The notes under the pieces were generated by a model. That model saw nothing but the letters and a program-made list of their open reading frames with translations. It did not search any database and was not told the DNA's origin. Positions 33,348 to 41,799 of a DNA stretch of 44,155 nt are shown piece after piece; within the stretch, counting starts at the first letter, position 1; each line of letters opens with the position of its first letter. The stretch is taken from positions 1-44,155 of the forward strand of contig JAQGOE010000379.1 of assembly GCA_028293725.1 (NCBI GenBank), given 5' to 3'. Source of the DNA: Gammaproteobacteria bacterium (GTDB lineage: Bacteria; Pseudomonadota; Gammaproteobacteria; Steroidobacterales; Steroidobacteraceae). A program made the translations under genes and the position numbers.

Positions 33348-36300
33348 CTAAGCAAACACTACCAGCAAATCCTTAGCATCCACCTGCGCGCCCGGCTTCG
33401 CGACCACCTCCGCCACCTCACCGTCCAATTCCGCGCGGACGGCCGTCTCCATCTTCATAGCCTCGAGCGTCACCAACACTTCCCCGCGCGTGACCTTGCG
33501 TCCCACGGCAGTGGCGACGGTGGCAACTGTGCCGGGCATTGGTGCTCCGAGGTGTTTGGGATTGCCGGGCTCCACTTTTCGCTGTGGCGGACGCTGCGCC
33601 ACCTGCTTGCGATCCTGGACGCGGACGGGTCGCGGCTCACCGTTGAGTTCGAAATAAACCGTGCGTGTGCCGTCGTCATTGGGCTCGCCCGAGGTGACGT
33701 AACGGACGATGAGGGTCTTGCCACGCTCGATGTCGACCGTAACCTCCTCACCAGGCTGCATGCCATAGAAAAAGACCGGCGTCGGTAAAATGCCCACATC
33801 GCCGTACTGCAAACGGTCGGTCACATACTCCGTCCAGACCTTCGGATACATGAGATAGGACGCCAGATCGTCATCCGTCACCGGCCGGGGAAGCTTCGTT
33901 TGTATCTTCGCCCGCTCCGCCGCCAGATCGGTTGGCGGCAGCAACGCGCCGGGGCGCTGCGTCAGCGGTTTTTCACCCTTCAGCACCTTACGCTGCAGGC
34001 CCTCGGGAAAACCTCCGTACGGCTGGCCGAGATCTCCTCGAAAAAGCGACACGACCGACTCAGGGAATGCGACGTCAGTTTCCGGATCGAGCACTTTCTC
34101 TTTTGTCAGGCCGCTCGTGACCATCATCAACGCCATATCCCCAACGACTTTGGACGTTGGGGTCACCTTCACTATGTCGCCAAACATGGCGTTGACATCC
34201 GCGTAGGCCTGCGCAACCTCCGGCCAACGAGGGGCGTCGATGCCGAGCGAGCGAGCCTGCTCCCGTAGGTTCGTGTACTGTCCGCCCGGCATACCGTGCA
34301 CATACACCTCGGACGCGCCCGCCCGGATGTCGCTTTCGAAAGCGGCGTACAACCTCCGCACCTGTTCCCAATAAGCGGAAAGCATGCGGATGTGATTCGG
34401 ATCGATCCCCGGATCCCGCGGCCCGAAGCGTAACGCTTCGACAATCGAGCCCATATTCGGCTGCGACGTCAGGCCACTCAACGCATCAACGGCGCAGTCC
34501 ACGGCATCGGCCCCTGCCTCGACGGCAGCAAGCACGCTCGCCGCCGCGATTCCACTGGTGTCGTGTGTGTGAAAGTGCACCGGCAGACCAATTTCATCCT
34601 TCAGCGCCTTCACCAAAGTGTAGGCAGCGCCCGGCCGGCACAAACCACCCATATCCTTGAGACCCAACACGTGCGTACCCGCGGCCTTCAGCTCGCGCGC
34701 GAGCTTCAGATAGTAGTCGAGCGTGTACTTCCTCTCGTGCGGATCGCTAAGATTTCCGGTGTAGCAGATCGCCGCCTCGCACAGCTTTCCGGCCTCGAGT
34801 ACCGCGTCGATCGACACCCTCATGTTTTCGACCCAGTTCAGCGAGTCGAAGATGCGAAATACATCGATACCACGCTCGGCCGCCCGCGCCACGAAGAACC
34901 GCACGACATTGTCAGGGTAGTTGGCATAGCCGACCGCGTTCGCGGACCGCAGTAACATCTGCAGGAGCAGGTTAGGCATGCGCTCACGAAACTGATCCAG
35001 CCGTTTCCACGGATCTTCCTTGAGAAAACGCATAGCGACGTCGAACGTCGCGCCGCCCCAGCATTCCATCGAGAACAGCTGCGGCATCAGGGTCGAGTAA
35101 TACGGCGCGATCGCAGTCATGTCGATCGTGCGCATCCGGGTGGCGAGCAGAGACTGATGCGCGTCGCGCATCGTCGTGTCCGTAATGAGAACGCGCTGCT
35201 GCTCGAGCATCCACTGCGCAAAACGCTCCGGTCCGAGCTCTTCCAACCTCTGCCTGGTACCGGGTGGCGGCGCCTCCAGGGTGACGTGCGGCAGCTTGGG
35301 GCGATCGAACTTTTCGGGCCGGCCGCGATTCTTGGTCTCGACGTTGCCATTGACAATGGTCTCGCCCACGTACGTCAGGATGCGCGTTGCGCGATCCTGC
35401 TTGCGCGGCCAGCGAAACAGCTCAGGCGTCTCGTCGATGAAGCGGGTCGTGTACTCGCCGCGAGCGAAACGCGGGTTGGTAATAACCTGATCGAGAAAGC
35501 GGAGGTTTGTTACCACACCCCGTATCCGGAACTCCCACAACGCACGATGCATGCGCGCGATCGTCTCCTCCGGCGTCGGCGCCCAGGAGGTTACCTTCAC
35601 CAGCAGCGAGTCGTAGGAACGCGTAATGATCGCGCCCCCGTACGCGGTGCCCGCATCCAGCCGGATGCCAAACCCCGCCGGACTGCGGTAGGCGGAAATC
35701 TTCCCGTAGTCGGGAATGAAGTTGTTTTCCGGATCCTCGGTTGTCACCCGGCACTGCAGAGCATGAGCACTGATCCGGATGTCAGGCTGCGCTGGGACGC
35801 CGCTCTCCGGCGTGCCGATGCGCGCGCCGCCGGCGATGCGGATCTGCGCCTTGACGATATCGATGCCGGTCGCGCATTCCGTAACGGTGTGCTCGACCTG
35901 GATCCGGGGATTCACCTCGATGAAATAAAACTTCCCCGTGTCGGCGTCCTGCAGGAACTCCACGGTTCCCGCATTCAGATACATCGAGGCACGCCCGATC
36001 GACAGGGCGGCGCTACATAACTCAGCACGTTGCTCGTCGGAAAGAAAAACCGCCGGTGCGCGCTCCACCACCTTCTGATTACGACGCTGCACCGTGCAAT
36101 CACGCTCGAACAGGTGCACCAACTCGCCGTGGCTATCGCCGAGTATCTGCACCTCGATGTGTCGCGCGCGTCGCACGAGCTTTTCGAGATAGACCTCGTC
36201 ATTTCCAAACGCGGCTTTCGCCTCCCGTCGAGCCACGGGCAGCACTTCGGCCAACTGTTGATCGCTCTCAACCACGCGCATGCCGCGGCCACCCCCGCCC

Positions 36301-36794
36301 CAGCTTGCCTTGAGCATGACGGGATAACCAATGCCGCCCGCGAGCCGTGCGCACTCCTGAATGTCCAGAGGCAAGGGCGGCGTCGCGGGCATGGTCGGGA
36401 CCCCGGCCGCGGCCGCGAGATTGCGTGCCGACACCTTGTTGCCGAGAGTCCGCATCGTGTCCGGGCTCGGACCGATGAAGACGATGCCGGCGGCCGCGCA
36501 GGCCTGCGCGAACTCGGGATTTTCGGACAGGAATCCATACCCCGGATGGATCGCATCCACACGCGCTTCCCGCGCGATTCTCAGGATGTCATCAATGAAG
36601 AGGTATGCTTCGACAGGCCCCTTATCGCGGCCGACGAGATAGGCTTCGTCCGATTTGGTCCTATGCAACGAGAAGCGATCTTCCTGCGAATAGATCGCGA
36701 CCGTACGCAGGCCGAGCTCCGAGGCGGCTCTCATGACCCGGATGGCGATCTCGCCACGGTTGGCGACCAGAATACTGCGTATCCGCTGCGGCAT
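33348..36794 (-). CDS. pyc: Pyruvate carboxylase, single-chain
   Basis: Pyruvate carboxylase turns pyruvate, bicarbonate and ATP into oxaloacetate, refilling the TCA cycle. The 1148-residue chain carries every domain. Biotin carboxylase spans 1-450 (ANRGEIAIRV, GYGFLSENPEFA, ASWGGGGRGMRVV, FIEVNPRIQVEHTVTE). The carboxyltransferase spans about 530-850 (DTTMRDAHQSLLATRMRT and HTHDTSGIAAAS). A linker follows, then the biotinyl domain (about 1075-1148) with EAMKMET, where Lys1114 takes biotin. The start at 36794 has GGAAG about 6 bases upstream. Many gammaproteobacteria use a two-subunit or no pyruvate carboxylase, so the fused form is informative. It is divergent from the response regulator gene. 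Confidence 0.95.
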   Translation of the reverse strand: MPQRIRSILVANRGEIAIRVMRAASELGLRTVAIYSQEDRFSLHRTKSDEAYLVGRDKGPVEAYLFIDDILRIAREARVDAIHPGYGFLSENPEFAQACAAAGIVFIGPSPDTMRTLGNKVSARNLAAAAGVPTMPATPPLPLDIQECARLAGGIGYPVMLKASWGGGGRGMRVVESDQQLAEVLPVARREAKAAFGNDEVYLEKLVRRARHIEVQILGDSHGELVHLFERDCTVQRRNQKVVERAPAVFLSDEQRAELCSAALSIGRASMYLNAGTVEFLQDADTGKFYFIEVNPRIQVEHTVTECATGIDIVKAQIRIAGGARIGTPESGVPAQPDIRISAHALQCRVTTEDPENNFIPDYGKISAYRSPAGFGIRLDAGTAYGGAIITRSYDSLLVKVTSWAPTPEETIARMHRALWEFRIRGVVTNLRFLDQVITNPRFARGEYTTRFIDETPELFRWPRKQDRATRILTYVGETIVNGNVETKNRGRPEKFDRPKLPHVTLEAPPPGTRQRLEELGPERFAQWMLEQQRVLITDTTMRDAHQSLLATRMRTIDMTAIAPYYSTLMPQLFSMECWGGATFDVAMRFLKEDPWKRLDQFRERMPNLLLQMLLRSANAVGYANYPDNVVRFFVARAAERGIDVFRIFDSLNWVENMRVSIDAVLEAGKLCEAAICYTGNLSDPHERKYTLDYYLKLARELKAAGTHVLGLKDMGGLCRPGAAYTLVKALKDEIGLPVHFHTHDTSGIAAASVLAAVEAGADAVDCAVDALSGLTSQPNMGSIVEALRFGPRDPGIDPNHIRMLSAYWEQVRRLYAAFESDIRAGASEVYVHGMPGGQYTNLREQARSLGIDAPRWPEVAQAYADVNAMFGDIVKVTPTSKVVGDMALMMVTSGLTKEKVLDPETDVAFPESVVSLFRGDLGQPYGGFPEGLQRKVLKGEKPLTQRPGALLPPTDLAAERAKIQTKLPRPVTDDDLASYLMYPKVWTEYVTDRLQYGDVGILPTPVFFYGMQPGEEVTVDIERGKTLIVRYVTSGEPNDDGTRTVYFELNGEPRPVRVQDRKQVAQRPPQRKVEPGNPKHLGAPMPGTVATVATAVGRKVTRGEVLVTLEAMKMETAVRAELDGEVAEVVAKPGAQVDAKDLLVVFA

Positions 36795-36903
36795 AACCAC
36801 TTCCACTCTAGTATTCGCGATGCGAGGTCGATTTCATCATAGCTGGTGTGACGACGGCACGAGAAATGCTCATCTACCTTCCCCTGCATTGAGAGGAGAT
36901 TCC

Positions 36904-37311
36904 ATGACCGCGGCGTCCGATTCCCAACCACCCGAGCAGCGACAGCGGCGCCGGCGTCTCATGGTCATCGACGATAACAAGGACGCGGCCGAGAGCATGT
37001 CCATGTTGTTCGAGTTATGGGGTCACGAAGTGATCTGCGCCTATGACGGACGTACGGCGCTGGAGACGGCCGCGAAATATCGGCCGCACGCGGTGTTTCT
37101 GGACATCGGCCTGCCGGGGATGGACGGTTACGAGATTGCCGAACGCCTGCGCGAGCTGCCCGAATCCGCCCGGACCGTTCTGGTCGCCATCACGGGCTAT
37201 GGGCAGGATGAGGATCGCCGTCGCTCACGCGAGGCGGGGATCGATCACCATCTGGTGAAACCGGTGGCACCGGAGACCCTGCACAAGCTGCTCGACTCGC
37301 TGGCGAGCTAG
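36904..37311 (+). CDS. Single-domain response regulator (CheY-like)
   Basis: A 135-residue receiver domain with no output domain. After an Arg-rich N-terminal stretch it has the acidic pair in VIDDNKDAAES (23-24), Asp67 in FLDIGLPGMDGYE, Thr97 in AITGYGQDEDRR and Lys119 in HHLVKPV. This set resembles the receivers that sit at the C-terminus of hybrid kinases, so it may work as a phosphate shuttle or sink for an orphan kinase. A strong GAGAGGAG site lies before the ATG. It is divergent from pyc and convergent with the GlxA gene. A kinase partner is not next to it; the hybrid kinase cluster lies 10 kb away. Confidence 0.88.
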   Translation: MTAASDSQPPEQRQRRRRLMVIDDNKDAAESMSMLFELWGHEVICAYDGRTALETAAKYRPHAVFLDIGLPGMDGYEIAERLRELPESARTVLVAITGYGQDEDRRRSREAGIDHHLVKPVAPETLHKLLDSLAS

Positions 37312-37329
37312 CCTGCGGCGGATAGGGCG

Positions 37330-38292
37330 CTAGCCCGCCAGGTATTCACGAGGCCTGAAGGCGCTCGGTGGTTGGGATTCCCAACGCGCCCAGACACGAC
37401 GCAAGTGTTGCGCCGAGCGAAACCCGGCCTTCGCGGCCACCCGCTCGAGATCGAGCTTGCTCTGGGTAATGAGCTCCTTGGCAAAAGCGAAGCGAATGAG
37501 CTGCACATAGTCGAGCGGGGAACACTGCGCATGATCGGCGAACAGCCGTGCCAGATTACGGGCGCTGGTGCATGCGACACTGGAAAGTTGATTCGAGGTC
37601 CATGCGGCCGTGGGATCACGTACGACGGCATCCTGCACACGATGTACCGCCGGGTGAAGGTGGTTGCGATGAGCGACCCAGGGTGACAGAGCCGGATCGC
37701 TCCCCGAGCGGCGCAAGTAGACCACCAGGTCACGGGCAACTTCCGCGGCGACTCTGGGGCCGAGTTGCTGTCCGATCACGTACAGAGCGAGATCCAGACC
37801 GGCGGTCACACCCGCGCTGGTGAATACCGGGCCGTCCTCCACGAAAATTCGATTATCCAACACGCGCGCCCGCGGCTCGACTTCACGCAGTGCGTCGATG
37901 TGCGCAAAATGCGTGGTACAGTCGCGATCCGCCAGAAGTCCCGCCTTGGCAGCCAGGACACTTCCGCTACAGACACACAACAGCAGCGTGTTGCTTGTCA
38001 CACCGGATGCCAGCCAGTCGGTCAGCAACCGCGTCTCCGGCGCATCGAGCGGCATCGATTCACCGGCGACTCCGGTCAGGACGACAATCGCCCCGTCCGG
38101 TAACTGCGCGGGGAGGGGCTCGAGATTTGCGAGCTCCAACCCGATCGCAGCAGCCACGCTCTGTTTCGGGGCCACGAAGCGCAGCCGATAGCTATTCGCC
38201 ACCTTCGTGTTGGCGTTCCGAAACGCGTCCGCGGGACCGGCGACATCGAGCAGAACGACCCGCGGCAACAGTGCAAATACGACTTCTCTCAC
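37330..38292 (-). CDS. GlxA-family transcriptional regulator (DJ-1/PfpI + AraC HTH)
   Basis: A 320-residue AraC-family regulator. Residues 1-190 are a DJ-1/PfpI-like sensing domain with LLDVAGPADAFRNAN, LLLCVCSGSVLAAKAGLL and THFAHIDAL. The C-terminal 100 residues hold a double helix-turn-helix: SSVACTSARNLARLFADHAQCSPLDY for the first, LERVAAKAGFRSAQHLRRVW for the second. GlxA-type proteins often control genes of nitrogen or quaternary-ammonium metabolism. The start at GTG 38292 has GAGG about 6 bases before it; a GTG two codons earlier is too close to that site. It starts 26 bases after the cysteine hydrolase stop, as a frequent GlxA neighbour pair. Confidence 0.87.
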   Translation of the reverse strand: MREVVFALLPRVVLLDVAGPADAFRNANTKVANSYRLRFVAPKQSVAAAIGLELANLEPLPAQLPDGAIVVLTGVAGESMPLDAPETRLLTDWLASGVTSNTLLLCVCSGSVLAAKAGLLADRDCTTHFAHIDALREVEPRARVLDNRIFVEDGPVFTSAGVTAGLDLALYVIGQQLGPRVAAEVARDLVVYLRRSGSDPALSPWVAHRNHLHPAVHRVQDAVVRDPTAAWTSNQLSSVACTSARNLARLFADHAQCSPLDYVQLIRFAFAKELITQSKLDLERVAAKAGFRSAQHLRRVWARWESQPPSAFRPREYLAG

Positions 38293-38318
38293 CGGCACCT
38301 CGCTACGGCGATCATGAG

Positions 38319-38891
38319 TCAGTCAGGCTCCCGGCCTAGGGCGTCCGCGGTCGTTACGACGCGCGCGAACCGACCTTCCAGAACGAGCTCGGTACGCTCC
38401 CGAATCTCCGCCGGCGAGAACGTGCGACCGGATCGGGACTGCATTGGGAACGTGAGCGTTGCGTCGGTCACGTAGCGCACCTTGAACCCGAGATCCGAAG
38501 CGTGCCGGGTCGTAGTCTCACAGCACTGTTCGGTTCGAATGCCCGTCACGAGAAGTTCTTCGATGCCGCGATGGCGCAACCAGTCCTCGAGCGTCACGCC
38601 GTCGGCGGTCTGGCCGAACATCGCTGAATGCACGTGCTTGTGGAAAACAGCATCCGCGCGCAGAACAAGCTCGGGCATAGGTCTAACCAGTCCGGAGCTT
38701 CGTGAGAAGGGGTCGGAGGCGTCGTCAGTGATGTCCTCATGAAACACCTGGGCGATCGGAATGCCGCTGGCGTTGGCCTGGTCGATTAGCGACTGCACGT
38801 TCTTCAGGAACGCGGGCAGCTCATCGGCTCGCCAGTACGGCCGCTTGCGAAAGGACTCCTGGACGTCGATGACAATCAGTGCCTGCTTCAC
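38319..38891 (-). CDS. Cysteine hydrolase (isochorismatase-like family)
   Basis: A 190-residue isochorismatase-fold hydrolase with the catalytic triad in place: Asp9 in IVIDVQESF, Lys85 in VFHKHVHSAMFG and Cys123 in IRTEQCCETTTRHASDLG. Members hydrolyse nicotinamide, N-carbamoyl compounds, ureido compounds or isochorismate; the triad does not tell which. The GTG at 38891 (encoding VKQALIVIDVQ) matches the family N-terminus, with GAGG 9 bases upstream. Frame extension beyond it to 38978 lacks similarity. It is first in an operon with the GlxA-type regulator, which probably senses a related metabolite. Confidence 0.85.
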   Translation of the reverse strand: MKQALIVIDVQESFRKRPYWRADELPAFLKNVQSLIDQANASGIPIAQVFHEDITDDASDPFSRSSGLVRPMPELVLRADAVFHKHVHSAMFGQTADGVTLEDWLRHRGIEELLVTGIRTEQCCETTTRHASDLGFKVRYVTDATLTFPMQSRSGRTFSPAEIRERTELVLEGRFARVVTTADALGREPD

Positions 38892-39435
38892 GGGGTGGTG
38901 CCTCTGGTAACGATTCGGAAGCATCATCGGCCACGCGGGGGCCTGTCGCCACCGGGTTTTGGGACAGGCGGCGATCAAAAACGGACATTGAAAGGGGGGT
39001 GCGGTCGCGAAGGAGCGGCAGGGCGGCGCGCGGCGAGCTGGCGAACGGGGGGGCAGGGCGTGCTAGCAATGCGGAGCGGGTGGGACCCGGAGGGCAAGGC
39101 AGCTGGCGGGCCGCAAGGGTAGTTGGCAGGTAGTGGAGGCGCCTTCTGGGGCGCCGGCATCGCACCGGCGTTGCCGGCTCAAATCCGAGCGGACTCAAAG
39201 GCCGCAAGGGAGCTCGGTCAAGCCGGCGCGACGCAAATGTTGTGCTACCGCGCGCTCCGCGAATCAGTTCGGAGCACAACACCGGTCTCGGCGTGGGATA
39301 GAGAATGACAAACGTTGCCTGACTCGTGCCTGAACGCGCGCGAGAAATTACGTGTCGACCCGACGCCTGATCGCGACGGACGCGCGGTTCTCAACCACCG
39401 CGCAATCCGTACGCTTGTGATCACAAGATCCGCGG
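38892..39435. other. Gene-free, G-rich structured stretch between the cysteine hydrolase and YciI genes
   Basis: No gene can be supported in 544 bp. The + strand from about 38990 to 39150 is very rich in G, with runs of five to seven. Dyads follow: GGCGCC-N6-GGCGCC (39138-39155), GCCGGC/CCGGC elements (39154-39177), a direct repeat GGCCGCAAGGG (39109-39119 and 39200-39210), and a strong hairpin at 39238-39281. It may hold a noncoding RNA, but I recognise no family. The promoter for the hydrolase is probably near 38900-38960. Confidence 0.4.
39238..39281. repeat. Long perfect-arm hairpin in the intergenic stretch
   Basis: Arms TGTTGTGCT (39238-39246) and AGCACAACA (39273-39281) pair perfectly, then CCG/CGG continue the stem after a one-base bulge. 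A small CGCG-ctc-CGCG stem lies within. There is no T tract, so it is not a standard terminator. It may be an RNA element or binding site. Confidence 0.5.
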
Positions 39436-39804
39436 TCAACGAGGGTTATTCGACGGCGGCGGCATTTCGAGCACCTCCAAGAGCTCCGACTCTCCATCGC
39501 CCGCGACCTCCAGAAACTCCTTCGTCTTTTGAATCGCATCTTCCCGCGACGTCGCCCGAATCAACGCGAACCCTGCCGCGCCCATCAATGTCGAGTCCGA
39601 GAACGGCCCACGGGTTACGGTAACCTCCCCCTTCGCGAGCCGGACCTTCGCCCCGCCCGGACCGTTCTTACCCAGCGGCCCGGTGTAAACCAAGGAATCT
39701 TCCCTCATGGACTTCTCAATGAGCGCGCCCATCTTCGCCATGTGCTCCGGCGAAGGCGGACCGGACGGCTTGGTTGCAGGGGTATAAAGAGAAAGGAAAA
39801 GCAT
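39436..39804 (-). CDS. YciI-family protein
   Basis: A 122-residue YCII/DGPF-type protein (MLFLSLYTPATKPSGPPSPEH, LVYTGPLGKNGPGGAKVRL, VTRGPFSDSTLMGAAGFALI). GxxxPF...E.. with the central VTxGPF is the family pattern. Members have a ferredoxin-like dimeric fold and are often linked to ECF-type sigma factors in their DGPF form; no sigma-factor gene is seen here. The start at 39804 is fixed by AAGGAGA 7 bases upstream. Its ATG shares CATG with a possible + strand start at 39803. Function unknown. Confidence 0.8.
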   Translation of the reverse strand: MLFLSLYTPATKPSGPPSPEHMAKMGALIEKSMREDSLVYTGPLGKNGPGGAKVRLAKGEVTVTRGPFSDSTLMGAAGFALIRATSREDAIQKTKEFLEVAGDGESELLEVLEMPPPSNNPR

Positions 39805-39922
39805 GACTGAGTCTCCTTGGGTGGCGACGACGCTGCGGATTCGACCCAAGGACGCCCGGCTGGGCGCCGCGCCGACACGTAGACTCAATTTTTGCGCCAT
39901 GGCGGCGAGCCGGAGTACCGAA

Positions 39923-40000
39923 ATGCGTGAGCTGCTGGTGATTCTCTTCGTCGTACTCGTCGTGATCGGCATCCGGTTCTACAGTCGCCGGCAAGGCTGA
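39923..40000 (+). CDS. Tiny single-span membrane protein
   Basis: A 25-codon frame encodes MRELLVILFVVLVVIGIRFYSRRQG: a charged start, a hydrophobic span of about 14 residues, and a basic tail, typical of bacterial micro-membrane proteins. CGGAG lies 7-8 bases before the ATG. An upstream in-frame ATG at 39803 would add 40 residues with a composition unlike a protein and would overlap the promoter of the YciI gene. Function unknown, and it could be a chance frame. Confidence 0.4.
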   Translation: MRELLVILFVVLVVIGIRFYSRRQG

Positions 40001-40161
40001 CGCTGCTATTTACGGCCGCCCGTGAGCCGCAGGCGTTGCGCTGCGTCATCTGAAGACGACAACAGTCCCGGCCGCGACCGACCCTGTTATTTGGGCTGCG
40101 AGCCCGAGCTCCCAGCCCGAACTCGCGCGCCCGCCTTGCCGCGGGCAACGTCGCGCCGTCC

Positions 40162-40830
40162 CTAACGCGCGCGCAAAGCGGCGGCCCGAACCTCTCCAGC
40201 GAGCAGCTGCACCCCATGCATCCGCGCATTCTCCAGAGCCACGACCTCGCCCGAAGCCGCCGCCAACAGCATCTCGCGCCACACTTTCACCTTGTTCGGC
40301 CATCGCGGGCGCATCCATTCGGGGTAGCGCTCGGCGAGCTCATGGATCTGCGGCAACGTGCACGCGCTGATGACATGGGTGCAATAGCTCGGCATGCCCA
40401 ACAGAAGCTGTGCCGCTGTGTGTTTCGACTGCGCGAGGTGCCACGCGTAGAGAAACACCTGCCGGGCAACCGCAGACGCGCGAGGCACGGTAAAGAAAGA
40501 CCCGTAACTCGCGGGCGCCCCATCGTTCACATGCCGTCCCTCGAGCCATCGCCAGCGGCCCGGATCGGAGAATCCTGCATCGACCAGTAAGTAAGGACAT
40601 GAGGCGGCACGCCGTCGAGCCGCTGCGTCGAGCGTGCGCCAGATCTCCCCCATCTGGCGCAGAAGTAAATTCCCCTGCGCGGGTTGCGCGAGCGCCTGGT
40701 CCGCCAACAGGTCCAAACATTGCCCATTCAACTGCACCAGTGAATCGAGTGCTTCCGAGCGCGTCGAGGCAGCCGCCAGAGCGGCAAACTCCCCGACAAT
40801 TTCTTCTTCGGTTTCGCGTTGCAACAACAT
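40162..40830 (-). CDS. Hypothetical protein beside palindrome module copy 1
   Basis: A 222-residue soluble protein, not recognised. It begins MLLQRETEEEIVGEFAALAA, is mostly helical, and shows LLLRQMGEIWRTLDAAARRRA, then CPYLLVDAGFSDPGRWRWLEG, FLYAWHLAQSKHTAAQLLLG and RWPNKVKVWREMLLAAASG. It is rich in Trp and has no membrane helix or signal. Strong purine stretches (AAGGGGAG, CAGGGG) precede the ATG at 40830. The frame continues upstream to 40917 through the front part of the palindrome module, which is unlikely to be coding. Copy 1 of the module lies about 70-140 bp upstream, so the gene may be under its control. Confidence 0.65.
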   Translation of the reverse strand: MLLQRETEEEIVGEFAALAAASTRSEALDSLVQLNGQCLDLLADQALAQPAQGNLLLRQMGEIWRTLDAAARRRAASCPYLLVDAGFSDPGRWRWLEGRHVNDGAPASYGSFFTVPRASAVARQVFLYAWHLAQSKHTAAQLLLGMPSYCTHVISACTLPQIHELAERYPEWMRPRWPNKVKVWREMLLAAASGEVVALENARMHGVQLLAGEVRAAALRAR

Positions 40831-40895
40831 AACCCCTGCTCCCCTTCCCTCGTACAAGCGCCATCCTAACGATGTGCGATCGCAAAGGGTCCCCC

Positions 40896-40971
40896 GCATT
40901 TGTGGATTTCTTATCAAATTTCACTCCGTCGTTTTTTGGGAAAATTTTCCCAAAAATTCGCCGCCGCAAAC
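40896..40971. repeat. Palindrome module copy 1 (between the unknown gene and the EF-hand gene)
   Basis: The front part GCATTTGTGGATTTCTTATC is followed by AAATTTCACTCCGTC, then a perfect 24-bp palindrome at 40933-40956 (T5 G3 A4 T4 C3 A5), then CGCCGCAAA. The spacing from GCATTT to the palindrome start is 37 bp. It lies in the 366-bp gap between divergent genes; the rest of that gap (40972-41196) shows no further gene. Confidence 0.9.
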
Positions 40972-41196
40972 AACCACGCAAAAAGAACATTGAGGGGCCG
41001 CCCCGGGGCCGATCGTCTATCGGCCGGCGGCCCTGACGACACGTCTGAGCATACGTACAGGCCGGGAGCTGCCGGAGCGGTCGGGAATATGAAGTGGGTC
41101 ACATTCCGCAGCGCAGCGGTTTCGCGTTGCCGAACATGACGGTATTGAAGGAGGCCCCATCAAAGGAAGGCCGCACGCGGCATGCGAGGACAGCTG

Positions 41197-41421
41197 ATGT
41201 CAGGACTGAGCGACCACGAGCTTGCCGAGCTGCGCAAGACTTTCGACGGTTGTGATCTCAACGGCGATGGCTTCATCAATCCGGAGGAGTTCCACGCCCT
41301 GCTGATCAAGCTGGATGGCGACGTTTCCAGGGAAGAGTGCCAGCTCGACTTCGACGTCGCCGATAGCGAGGGCGACGGTTACATCGGCTTCAAGGAATTC
41401 GTCGTCTGGTGGACAGGCTGA
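41197..41421 (+). CDS. Small two-EF-hand calcium-binding protein
   Basis: A 74-residue cytoplasmic protein made of one pair of EF-hands, like half a calmodulin. Loop 1 is DLNGDGFINPEE and loop 2 DSEGDGYIGFKE; both have the acidic and Gly residues for Ca2+ at positions 1, 3, 5, 6 and 12. Helices flank each loop (ELAELRKTFDGC before the first, FKEFVVWWTG at the end). Such small bacterial calmodulin-like proteins are reported in several phyla, but their targets are mostly unknown. I start at 41197, with GAGGA about 7 bases upstream; the ATG at 41182 would add five residues. Module copy 1 lies 240 bp upstream. Confidence 0.85.
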   Translation: MSGLSDHELAELRKTFDGCDLNGDGFINPEEFHALLIKLDGDVSREECQLDFDVADSEGDGYIGFKEFVVWWTG

Positions 41422-41798
41422 TGAGCCCGCTTCAAAGATTCCCACGACAGTCGGTCGGCCAGGTCTCGGGGACGGAAAAGTGACCGCTTTGAATAACGAG
41501 CCGTACGTCGAGCCCGTAAAGTGATCTCCTAGCGGTGACTGACGCGATGCGCAATCGATTGGTAAGGCAAACGAATTCGCGTCGCACGCTATCCCCTCGC
41601 ATTTGGGGACGATTCACCAAATTTTGCACCGTTGTTTTTTTGGGAAGATTTTCCCAAAAATGCGCGGCTGCAAAACGACCGCGGAAGACGGTGTGCGCGT
41701 CCAACTGCTGGCATTGCCGCGACTTCGAGTTCGTGCGTCCTTCGTTGCGCTCGCGCTCGTTAATCAGCACAATCCCGAGGTCTCCAGGGAGCTCAGGA
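41422..41798. other. 378-bp gap with module copy 2 before the kelch lipoprotein gene
   Basis: No gene is supported between the EF-hand stop and the lipoprotein start. The gap holds the second copy of the palindrome module (41599-41672) and 128 bp after it with the start region of the lipoprotein transcript. I see no clear terminator for the EF-hand gene. Confidence 0.5.
41599..41672. repeat. Palindrome module copy 2 (upstream of the kelch lipoprotein)
   Basis: GCATTTGGGGACGATTCACC, then AAATTTTGCACCGTTG, then the 24-bp palindrome at 41637-41660 with one changed base (AAGA for AAAA at 41645-41648), followed by TGCGCGGCTGCAAAA. Relative to the other copies one extra T lies before the palindrome (38 bp from GCATTT). 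Same orientation as copies 1 and 3. Confidence 0.9.
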
Positions 41799-41799
41799 T

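Noticed and set aside
39165..39195. A T-arm-like GGCTCAAATCC sequence suggesting a tRNA
   Set aside because: The 5-bp T stem has mismatches and no acceptor, D or anticodon arms can be built around it.
40933..40956. The 24-bp palindromes as transcription terminators
   Set aside because: No T tract follows on either strand, the loop-side pairs are A/T, and the copies lie in front of genes rather than just after stops.
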